Source: Eucommia ulmoides
Taxonomy: Eukaryota; Streptophyta; Magnoliopsida; Garryales; Eucommiaceae
Assembly (NCBI GenBank): GCA_016647705.1
Contig: CM028338.1
Coordinates: 25,741,077 to 25,805,076, forward strand
Reading direction: 5' to 3'
DNA length: 64,000 nucleotides
The translations under genes were made by a program, and so were the position numbers. The notes under the pieces are model-generated. The model saw nothing but the letters and a program-made list of their open reading frames with translations, was not told the origin of the DNA and ran no database searches. This document shows, piece after piece, positions 23,651 through 35,022 of the stretch. Numbering within the stretch: the first letter of the stretch is position 1; every line of letters begins with the position of its first letter.

Positions 23651-25190
23651 TGTGATATATCTATCTATTTTCAAACCGAACTAAGTTAGTTTTCGAGCAT
23701 TTTTATAATATTTTATTACGTTTTAATTAATTTTTATTCTTTTTGTATAAATCAGGTGTGTGGAGTGAAAATGTATGAAAACGAAGTGTAAACGATCAGA
23801 TCGAACCAAGAACGGTCGAAGAACAGTGGAAAAAAAAGCACAGAGGCAAGATTCTGAAAAGAAGCCCACCGCCTAGGCAGTGAAAATGCAGAGAGGGCCT
23901 AAATCTACTGGAAGTTCATCGCCTAGGCGGTGAAACTGTAGGATGGTCATCAAATCCACCGTTGTCATCATCGCTGCGGCGATCACTGAATCGACATACC
24001 CACCGCTTAGGCGGTGAATCCCACAGCCTAGGCTGTCACCTCTGCACCAGATTATATATATTTTGAGATATTTTCTCTATTTAATCCCCTCTTATCTCAT
24101 CTCCTTTGAGAACCCCGACCATTAGAGCCCGCAGGGCTTAATATAGAATAAAGAGAGAGTATGGGGAGTGCTCAAACAAATCCAAAGGAGAAGATTACCA
24201 TGCGGAGAAGGAGAAGCTTTCAGTGAACGGTTTTAGCGGCTAATCTTCGGATATCTGCTAAGTTCATCCGTTTTTCCTTTTATTTCTTAACTTTTATATT
24301 TGTTTGAACATGTTTAGCTCGATTTCAATGTATAAACGGTTATGACCATGAGTTAAACGTGGATTATCTTTGAGATTAATATTATTTATGAAAATGTAGT
24401 TTTGTTTGAGTTGTGTTTCTTTAATGATTGTTCTTCGCTATTTTGATTGTGTTTGCCGTATTGTTTATTTATTATGTTTAGATAGATATATTGAGAATTT
24501 GGGGTTTGACACTCGGAAGAGGTAGCCCCAGATTCGGACTAGGGTAAACAACGCGATGATCCAGTAACTTGGGAAGGAGTTGGATTATGGGCAATCGATG
24601 ATATTGGGGCAAGACTCATGTGACTTAGGGTCGTTAAGACGTTGAGGGAGACTTCTTCGTTGACACGAAGTCGCATATTCCCTCGTCTTACACTCAGGAG
24701 AGGTGGCGGGGGAGTTTACGAACTGAGATTGTCGATAGGGTAAATACAACGCGACGATTCAATAACCCGGGAGAGAGTTGGATTGTGTGTAATCAATGAC
24801 GTTGGGGCGAGACTCACGTGACCTAGGGTCGTTAAGACGTTGAGGGGGACTTTTTCGTTGACACGAAGTCGCGTATTCTCTCGTCTTACACTTGGGAGAG
24901 GTGGCGAAAGAGTTTACGAATTGAGATTGTCGAATAAGTCGAACACCATTATTGTAAACTAAACGAAGTTAAACGCGTTTAAGTAAATAAAGTTAATCCC
25001 TAAATAATCTATCCCCTAACTATCTCGTATTAGTATAATTAGTATAGATTAAATTAGGTTATATTAGTATTAGTATTAATTAATTTAAAATCATTATTTT
25101 TAGCCTAGATAAAGTTAGGTTATGACAATTACAGTATTTGATAATAACGACAACCAATCCCTATGGATATCGAGTACCGTATCCTTGTGG
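23650..25190 (+). repeat. Family X copy 3
   Basis: Same family as 3861-5486 and 6137-7567. GTTAGTTTTCGAGCATTTTT (23688) matches the reverse complement of copy 2 near 7520. The core starts at 24500 (GGGGTTTGACACTCGGAAGA, GATTCGGACTAGGG). At 23868-24045 it has palindromes CACCGCCTAGGCAGTG, ATCGCCTAGGCGGTGA and CACCGCTTAGGCGGTG. It ends near CTATGGATATCGAGTACCG. It contains a tandem duplication of its core. No open frame is convincing. Confidence 0.6.
24541..24934 (+). repeat. Tandem duplication inside family X copy 3 (2 x about 196 bp)
   Basis: Unit 1 (24541-24736) and unit 2 (24737-24934) each run from AGGGTAAA(C/T)A through GGTCGTTAAGACGTTGAGGG and GTTGACACGAAGTCGC to GAGATTGTCGA. Copy 1 of the family has only one such unit. 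Confidence 0.8.
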
Positions 25191-25938
25191 TGATCTTTAT
25201 AAATGAATAAAAAATAAGATCAATTTGGTGTTTTAAAATTTTGAATTTTCATGTAGAATAAATATTTTTCTTGAAAGGAGGTAAGTGATTTGAGTGTCAA
25301 ATGTTAATATTTTTGTCAAATTTTATTTCTAAGTTATAGTACTTTGAGAAACGAATTCATGCATATATAGATAATTTAAAAATAATTTCATTTGAGTAGT
25401 CAATATGTGTTTCAAAATTAAGATTTGCAACTACAATATCTTAGTCTTTTTTGTGAATTTCCTTAAATTTAACCATAAAAAAATGAAAATTTTCCCTTTT
25501 GTCCAAATCCGAACTAATATAAGAGTTTTCTTCCATAAGTCTATTTTAAAACCAAATAATTTTTTAAGACCTGCTCAAATAAAATATTATTCACAAGTCT
25601 TATTTAAAAAAATATATGCACAAAATTTAAGTAGAAATTATTTTTGTTATATATGGAATAATTTTTGAAATGAAATTATTATGTATTTTTGATATGAAAT
25701 TATTTTGACTAGTCCTTATAAAATTATTTTTTTAAATTTGAGACCTCTCAAGAAATTTTTTTATAATTAACGAAAAAAAAAAAAAAGAAAAAAAAGAAAA
25801 GAAAAATCAGTGAGAACTCAAGACGCCGTGTCTCCGTCACTTCTTGCTCGCGCTTTTGTCGTTGGCGTCACTGGAGAAACAAAGCTCGAGGAATAACCCT
25901 CAAGTTTATTGAAAGGGCAAAGGTTGTTGAACAGAAAA
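25191..25938 (+). promoter_or_regulatory. Upstream region and 5' UTR of the hnRNP F/H-type gene
   Basis: 25191-25790 is AT-rich with no convincing gene; the open frame at 25405-25668 is Phe/Asn/Lys-rich and probably chance. Composition changes at about 25806 to a more GC-rich stretch (GACGCCGTGTCTCCGTCACT) that runs to the ATG at 25939 and looks like a 5' UTR. I could not fix a TATA box or transcription start. Confidence 0.4.
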
Positions 25939-25952
25939 ATGTTCCATAGAGG
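25939..25952 (+). CDS. hnRNP F/H-type gene, coding exon 1
   Basis: The ATG is at 25939. The exon encodes MFHR and two bases of a Gly codon. The donor is AGAGG|GTATGG with the intron from 25953. Joining to 27496 completes the Gly codon and gives MFHRGKYVD. I chose this start because the join keeps phase and the resulting N-terminus fits the family; without it exon 2 has only an internal Met (27527). Confidence 0.65.
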
Positions 25953-28900
25953 GTATGGCTCCTTCGTTCCATTGCTTTCTCTCACCTTACAATTTATAGT
26001 ACTCGTATCCACGCACGAAGAATATTTGCTGCACAAGTGAACAAATTTTTCTTTGGGAAATGTTTCTTTCATTCTATTGTTGTTTTCGTTTTGAAGTGCT
26101 CCGTCTGAATCTTGGGGTACATTCAATTGTTTTCTGTTGGTTCAGTTGGTTCAATTTTGGCAATTATCAGGGTTTCTCGTTATTATTACTTTTTTTTTTT
26201 TCTTTTTTTTCTTTTTAAACTTTGTGCAGTGAATTATGAGCTTTTCTTGGGATATAATCATGTCATCATTTTCTTTTCTCATCCATTTTTTTTTTTTTTT
26301 TCAATTCAATTAGTTTGGTATAAATTTCATATGTTTCAATTTTTTTTGAGGCGTATCAACCGGATATTCTCTGTATTTTGATGAGTTTGTTTATTTGATA
26401 GCTACAACTGGCCTCTATTGATAAGCTCGTGTGAGGGTTTCGCATGAAGCCTACAGTAAGAGTGTTTGCGAGTTCTGTATGTCAAATTATTTAAGACACC
26501 TCTTTTCCGTTTTCTTTTGAGCAGAGTATGGTTGCTGTTTTATGAATTACTACCATTTTCGGCTTATCAGAAAACACTTTAATCATTCGTGTTTCTTGTA
26601 CCTTTTGAGTTTATAGGATGAGAATACGAATTTAAACGAACTGGATACTACTTGTTGGTACAACAACAACAACTAAGTCTTTGTCCCAATTATGTAGGGT
26701 CGGCTACATGAATCCGTTTATGCCATAGTGATTGAGCAAGAGCCATTCCATCAGTCAGGTTTAATGTCACCAAATTAATTCTAATAGTCTTATCCCAAGT
26801 CATCTTAGATCTACCTTTCTCTCTAGTAACTCCTGTACTTGAATTAAATCACATTTTCTCACTGATGTTTCTATGGGGTCTTCTATGTACATGTCGAAAC
26901 CATTATAAACTATTTTCTCTAATCTTCTCACTTGTTGGTAGTTTATGGAATATACAACTGGCAATGTTGTGGACTGTTTGTTCATTTTGTTATGGGAAAT
27001 GAAGTATGTCGACGGTGGCGGTCAGGATGAAATGACTCACAATTCTAGACGATGATTTGTTTTAGTGTGCTCATTGCTTCTAAGTTTGTTTCTTTTTTCA
27101 TTGACGCGCTTTATTGGTAGTTCTTTTATAGTTAAATTTTGAAATCTTAAGATTGGATGAAAAGGAATAGTTTTCTTTGATATGTCCCTTGTGTGTGTCA
27201 AGCATAAGCGGAACTGAAAATGGTTAGGGCAATTGGGAATTGGGACATTTGTTTTGCCAAATGATACAATTCCATTCATGGATTGCTAAATCCGGTGACT
27301 TAAACCCTCTAATTTTTAAAAATTTTATTTGGTAAATGGCGAAATGTCCCCTAATTTAAAAATGCCATATTTATTTTGTTCTTTGGGTACTTTTCTTTTG
27401 TGGTGTTTCTGTTTTGAACATAAATTGCCAAGGATACTACGTTGAATTACTCAAATATTTGTTACTATGTGCTTTTCTTTGTTGCGGGAATGCAGTAAAT
27501 ATGTCGACAGTGGGGATGGACGTGAAATGAGTCTGAAACGACAACGACTGATTGATCAGGGTTCTTCATTTTATGCGACTTCTCAGGGGACGAGTTTAAT
27601 GTACAATCCTCCTCCACCTGCTTACACTTACACTGGTCACCCTCTTGGTTTCCCTGTCGTCCGACTTCGTGGCCTTCCCGTTGATTGTATAGAAGCTGAT
27701 GTCGCCGACTTTTTCAGGGGTCTAGACATTGTTGATATTCTATTTCTTCACAGGGGTGGGAAATTCATGGGAGAAGCTTTCTGTGTTTTGGGGTATCCAC
27801 TTCAAATTGATTTTGCTCTCCAGAAGAATATGCAGAGCATTGGCGGCAGATATGTTGAAGTTTACATGAGCAAGAGACATGATTATTATAAGGCGATAGC
27901 AAGTGAATTTTCAGATGGTAAATCTCTTCAAAGGGCAAAATCATTTGATGAGGGGAAGGACTTGGCAGCGCATACAGGGATTTTGCGTTTGAGAGGATTG
28001 CCATACTCTGCTAACAAGAAAGAAATCCTGGATTTCTTCAAGAAATTTTCGCTTTCAGAAGACTCAATTCACATTACACTTAATTTCGAGGGAAGAGCAA
28101 GTGGGGAAGCGTTTGTGGAGTTTGCAAGTGCAGAAGATTCAAAAGCTGCAATGGAAAAGGACAGGATGAAGCTTAGGAGTCGCTATATAGAATTGTTCCC
28201 TGCATCATGTGAGGATTTGGAAGAAGCAATATCAAGGGGCCAGTGAGTGTTCTTGACTTTCTCCTTTTGCTATTCGGCTTATGATTTTTAATTTCCTTGT
28301 GTTTTAGTGATTTGGCTTGGAACTATGTTGCTGTTATTTTCACGTGAAAATACCCTTTTTCTTTTTGGAAGATACTGCTTCTATGATACTATAAATCTTT
28401 CCAGCTTCAGCATACTTGATTTCATGAGTCAGATCTTATGTCTGGTTGAAAGATCATGAATATGGCTTGGGCTGGCCAATCTAACTCGATTAGTAGACCA
28501 GGTACAGAATCAAAAGTACTCACTAGTGGGCTTGTTGCCTATTAGATTGTGTTTTACTATTAAGGACCTGATATAAATTCAAGTAAAATGATCTGACCCC
28601 AAATGAGACATCTAAACCACAATTTTAGTAAGTGCCACCCATATCCAGCAATTTTTGTAGGATACCACTCCCGCACACGCCTGATTAAACAATTTAAATA
28701 CACATTATGCACCCTCGTGAACTGAAGCTATATATATATATACATGCACACACACACACACACACATATATACTGCTTGCGATTCAATGTGAGTTATTTT
28801 TCTCGCTAGTGCTTTCTCCTTCAGGTGACGTTTGGTAGCACGAACTTCAAGTTTTGGAATTGGAATTGGAATTGGAGATGAACGTATGCAACTTTTTAGA

Positions 28901-31900
28901 TTTTTACATGAATTCATCTATAATTTCATTTCTGAGCCTCCAATTCCATGAAATGAAATACTGTCTCAGAGTAAATTTAATGAGAATGGAATCCTTTTGA
29001 TGAATTCTTGACTTTCTAGAACTTCAAAGGCAAAAAGGTGAGTAATGATGGATGTTTTGATCAAGCCAATTTGCAAAACCAGATTATTTATGCCTTAAGA
29101 TTTAAAATACCACTGAAGTTTACGTTAACCGGTCAAATGGCCATGTAATTCCATAATTTGCTTTTAGTTGTTATGCTTTAAATATAGAAAGGAAGCTTTC
29201 TTTTCTCTCTATTTTCAGGTGTAATGCTTTAGTTTTATTGGCTAGATGTTCGAGGAGAAATGTTTCTCTCTCTCTCTCTCACATACACGCAAAAACACCA
29301 CCTCCTTGAACCATTACACATGGCTTGGAAACCTGAGCTTGATAAGAGTTTGAGTAGTTGAACTGCCTATTGTTACATCATGAAATTGTATATGATTTTG
29401 TTCAAAGACAAACTTAAGACGAGGGGGGGGGGGGTTCCCTAACTTGGTGATGGCTCATGAAAGTAGAAGTACAATGAATAAAACGAGCGAGTTTTAATTT
29501 CTTGTCTTGATATTTCAAATAGGGAGATTTGAGATTTGGGTTATGACTTATGATTAGCTTAAATAAAGATTCATTTGTTTAATTAAAATAATTCGTAATT
29601 ATGATTGCATGTTCTTTTCCATCTAATCTAGAGGTAACTTAAAATGGACAACTAAATATAATAGACCTCGAGGAGAATTGTTCTCTCCATCTCTCTCTCT
29701 CTTCCCCCACACTCAGAGATACCTCTCCTTGAACCATTACACTTGTGGATTGGAAGCCTGAGCCCCATAAGACTTTGAGTGGTTGAACTTCCTATTGTTA
29801 CATCATCAAATTGAAGAAGTCGGATATTGAAATCAGTTGATTTGCTCAACGGAATATTAAAAAATTTAAATCACAATTAACAACATGTTCCTTAAAATTG
29901 GATTCATCCTTATCAACATAAAAAAAAGGGAAAATTTAAATCTTATTTAATCAATATGCCTTTTTCGATACTTCAATCTCAAAGCCGGTAGTTCCTGAGG
30001 CGTGGTTTGAGTAGGCTTTTCCAAGAGCGATTAGATTTGTTCTCGTTCAATTAGTAGAGAAAACGTTCTCCTAGAAGCAACACAAATATCTTGCCTCTAA
30101 CAGTATGCACATGGAAAACTTTGTACGGTAAGATTTCTAAGAATCGAATCCTCATCTCAAGATCATAAGGTAGTTTTGTTCTAATTCTAAGTGGTAGTAA
30201 GAATTAAACCAGTAGTACGAAGAGAGAAAGAAGGAAAATAAGCCCGAGATGGTGATGATGGCCGAAATTTGCATAGGGGCCAACCATGATGACTTTCCCC
30301 TTATACAAGCCTTGTCCAGGCTTCAGAACCCTGGACTTCTTCTTTCCATAATTACACTTTGGCCCCCAACTTCTAAACAGTTCAGTCTTACTACCTATTC
30401 ATTTTTGAAGGACTTTCTCAACTTTTGTTTCCTCTTATGTGTGACCTATTAGGTTCATACTAAAAGCTGGATGGTGGAATTAATTAATTTACTAATTAAA
30501 ATTAAAACAATTCCAATTTTGACCTTCTAAGAGAAACACTTGCCAGAAGGTGTCTCCTCTAACTATGAATCATGTCTACGTATATATCACAACCATGTTC
30601 CGTTGATAGGGTTTCACCAAGAGAACCTCCCCAGTTATGATTTTCGTATTATACAATTTCTATATGTTGTGTCCCCGAAAGACCAATATGGTATGGATAA
30701 AGTAAAAAATCCCTTGTCTAATTATATGTACATTAATTGATAATATAATTTCTTGTAACATCAGTTGGAATCGCATCCCAATCATAATATTGCTCTGGCC
30801 AGAGGTTTGCGTGCTTTACATTAAATTGAATCACACTGGACAGTCTCTCTTTGTTGAGAATGATAAATCCTATCTTGTATACTCGTATATTCACATGTAT
30901 GTGCCACTATACTTAATGAATACCTTTGAAGTTTTGTGGTTAGAATACAACACTTAGTATTATCAAAGTATAACAACTCATGCATGCAATATACAGTACG
31001 TCAAGTCAAAAGATTACAAATACAATCATATCTCAGACATCTTATTTTGACATTAAGCAAAGTTACCATGTAGGATATCAAGGAGGATCATGTTCGACCC
31101 CTTACTACACTAGTAAGTCCCTTAGTGATTATTTCTAGTGTATTATACTAATGGTTTGAGACTCACCATTTTCATAAGAGAAAAAACACCCAAACAAGTT
31201 AGTCTATATCATTGAAGACCAGTTTCAACAATCCAATATCGACTAGGATCAATTTAGAATACATGTTACCAAATGGCTTTAGTCTCTGCCTTTTAATCAT
31301 ATTAATGAACTGAGACATTTCAACTTTATATTCAGGGTTTGCAACAACAATGGTATAATGAAGAATAATATCAAAATACTTTTTATTAATATTGAGATTT
31401 GTAATGTTTTATAGATAAAGCCACTGAATGTATGAACGCAAGATTGAGTATGGGGCTTGCATCCAACAACCTCCCACTAGCATTATAGATAATCGGAACT
31501 GTATCCAATTCCCATCTTTTCAAGATGCTGATCGAACTATTGTAAAATCATTTGCTACTTTATTCACCTTGTCTACTATTTTAATGTCGATATCATTCCT
31601 CTTGATGATTTCGTGAATCAAGTGAAAGCGTTGCTCAATTTGAATTTTTAATGAGATTTGGGTTCCTTTCCTTGAGTTATAGTACCATTGTTGTCGCAAT
31701 ACAAAGGTATCAGTGACCCAAAGGTTGGAACCACTTCATGTGTATTGATGAATTTCTTAATCCATATGCCTTTCTTAGTTGCATTGGAAGCAGCAATGTA
31801 CTCTACGCCAGTAGTAGAATATGCAGTTATAGTTTGCTTACACACCTCCAGTTAACGACCCCACTATTTAGGATATACATATTCCGATGTTGACTTTCGG

Positions 31901-34900
31901 TCATCCACATCAGATTGAAAATTCGAATCAATATAACCGTCAACCTTAGTTCCCCTTCTTCATAGACTAGAAATTTATTCGTAGTCTTTCTCAAGTACTT
32001 GAGGATAAATTTCATAGCTTGCAATGTTCCAAACTTGGATCTGCCTGATAGTTGTTGGTCAATACATCAACATAACTGATATCGGGCCTGGTACATAGAA
32101 TTGCATGCATGAGACTTCTAATTGCCAAACCATATGGAATCTTAGTCATTGCAACCTTCTTTTTAGGAGAATGATGACTCATTTTCCGAGAGAGATGAAT
32201 CCCATGTTGGACTGGTAAAAACCCCTTTCTTGGAATTCACATGTTGAATTGCTCCAATACTTTGTCTACGTTCTCAGATTGGGATAAAAACTAAGCATCC
32301 TTTTAGATTTAACCCTATAGACCTTTATACCCAGTATGTAGGACACATCTCCCAAATCCTTCATGAAGAAAGTTTGAGAAAGTCATACTTTTGTAGTTGA
32401 TAATATCCTTACATTATTTCCAATCAGTAGGATAATATTGACGTACAACACTAGGAAACATATGGCCTTTTATTCTATTTTCTTGTATACACATGGATCA
32501 TCTATATTTTGGAGGTAACCAGACGATTTGACTGTCTTGTCAAAATGGATGTTCCAGCTTCTAGAAGTTTGCTTAAGTTCATCAATGGACTTCTACAATT
32601 TACATACCTTTTAGCTTTCGCCTTCGGCTATGAAGCCCGTTGGTTGACGCATGTAAATCTCTCTCTCTATATTTCCATTGAGGAAAGCCGTCCTTACATT
32701 CATCTGCTAGATTTCATAGTTGTGGTACGCGACGATAGCCAATAAAATTCTGACGGACTTAAACACAATGACCGGCGAAAAAGGTCTTCTCATAGTCAAC
32801 ATCTTGATGTTGATTATATTCTTTCGCCACCATTCTTGCCTTGGACACGTCCACTTTACCATCTAAGTCTAGTTTTCTCTTGAAGATCCATTTGCACCAA
32901 ATGGGACGATTCCCTCAGGTAGATCCACAAGTGTCCAAACTTGATTAGTGTACATGAAGTCCATTTTAGATTTCACTTCTTACTGTTGATGTCCAACGTC
33001 GCCTCTTCGTAGTTAATGAGGTCGTTACCTCCCACAAGCAGTGGTTCCTCTCTATCATTTTGTCCGAGATATCCCAGATATCTATGAGAGGAGCAGAGGT
33101 TATACTTGATTTACGAGGAACATGTGTACTGGATGCATTTACTATTGTCGGCTCCACATTTCTAGTTTGTTCAGCTTGCTCGGTGTCCAACACCTCCACC
33201 AATTCTATCTTTTGCCTAGTTGGATTCTTCGAGAAATACTCTCTAAGAATACGAGAAATTTGGAAACAAACACCTTTTGTTCTTTTGGGAGAGAGAAGTA
33301 GTATCCAACGGTTTTCTTAGGATACCCCACAAACTTGCAAATGTGAATTCTAGATTCTAACTTATCTGCCTCAAGTTTTTTGACATTAGTGCGACAACCC
33401 GGAATCTTAACATACTTAAGACCCTGTTTCTGTCCAGTCCAAATCTCATGTGGAGTAACTGACATGGACTTAGTTGAGACATTGTTTAGTAAATGAGCTG
33501 CAATCATTAAGGCATATCCCCAAAATGAAACGGGTAAATCTGTCCAACTCATCATTGATCTGGCCTATTTAATAGGACTTGATTTCTTCTTTCCGATACA
33601 CCATTTAATTGTGGTATAGCAGGAGGTGTCCACTGGAAGATTATGCTATTAAGCTTGAGATGATCCAGAAACTCTGTGTGTAAGTATTCCCGGCCATGAT
33701 TCGATCGAAGCGCCTTAATACTTTTCCCAATTTGTTTTTCTACTTCATTTCTGAATTCTTTGAACATTTCAAAAGAATCAGACTTGTGTTTCGTAAGATA
33801 CACAAAACCATACCTAGAATGATCGTCGGTAAAGGTAATAAAGTTTGAATATCCACATTGAGCTGTGGAGCTCATGGGTGTACCAGAATGTCTAAGTAGC
33901 CCTTTCCTAATGTCCAACAAAGGGTGACTTGGTCATTTTGCTCATGAGACAATCTTTTCTTTGTTACATTCTCAGTTGCTATATTATTAATTTCACCACA
34001 TGTTTTTAAATAATAAAGATCATCATGACATATGCTCAAGTCAACCAACTTTAAATGGAAATAAATAATAGGGTTAATTACACTTTACCCCTTGTGGTTA
34101 GGCCTAATTACACTTTGCTTCCTGTGTTATTTCTATTAGCACTTTGCCCTCTGTGGTGGTGGACTAAAGTAGAACTATTGACTTTTCCATTAACTTTAAC
34201 GGTCAAAGTGCAAAAGTCAACAAAAATCGGTTAAATAGCATTAAATGACATTTATACCTTTAAATTTTTTTTAATAAGAATTATTTTTATATACTCAAAA
34301 ACTTAAGCGGTTAATGTGTATTTTCTTTAGCTTTAGGGTCAAAATGTTTTTTTTTTTTCCTTTTCAACTCCCCCCCTTTAGCTCCTGCAACGGCGAACCC
34401 CCCCCCCCCCCTTGCTCCAGAATCAATATTGGCACTCTCATGGTGGTCGCCGCTGGCTTTGTTTTTGGGGCTCTGTTTTTGGACCTCAATGGTGAGAACC
34501 CAAATTGGAGGGTGCTCTGTTCGGGGCATAGACCTTGTGCTCTGTTTGGATCAAGGTAAAAATATCGTGTTTTCTGCTTCAATCAAGCAGTCCAAACAGG
34601 GTTTTACTGCTTGTGCTTGGTGCTTACACAATCTAGCCCCATGCTGCTGAGCTCAACATTAGCATTCCCTTTGTCTAATTGTTTCATTTCAAATTGGTGC
34701 CTCCATTGACACAATGCCAAGGTAAATTTCAACTTTAACAGTGGTTTTTTAAACCATAAGGCCCTGTTTGGTTTTGGTTTTCGAAAACAAAATTTCTATT
34801 TTCGAAAATAAAAAAAATTAACTACTACTCTTTTAGCAACGCAGTTACTCAACTACGAAACAATTTTCAGAATATTCAGTCCAAAAACAGAGCACCAAAA

Positions 34901-34987
34901 TCGATATTGATTTTCAACGGACACTCTATATACAGAATGAGGTTTCTTGCAGAAGAGAGAGGAGAGAGTGGAGAAGATATATATATA

Positions 34988-35022
<35 letters not shown>

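Noticed and set aside
25405-25668. 87-codon frame before the RNA-binding-protein gene
   Set aside because: AT-rich, no family match and no splice context; probably chance.
31428-31616. 62-codon frame on + near 31.4 kb
   Set aside because: Antisense shadow of the copia-C polypurine tract and RNase H end.
34314-34650. Overlapping open frames of 72-81 codons on both strands in MULE-1
   Set aside because: They overlap in several phases, include a C18 run and have no family signature. They are better explained as filler of the MULE; gene capture is noted as a possibility only.
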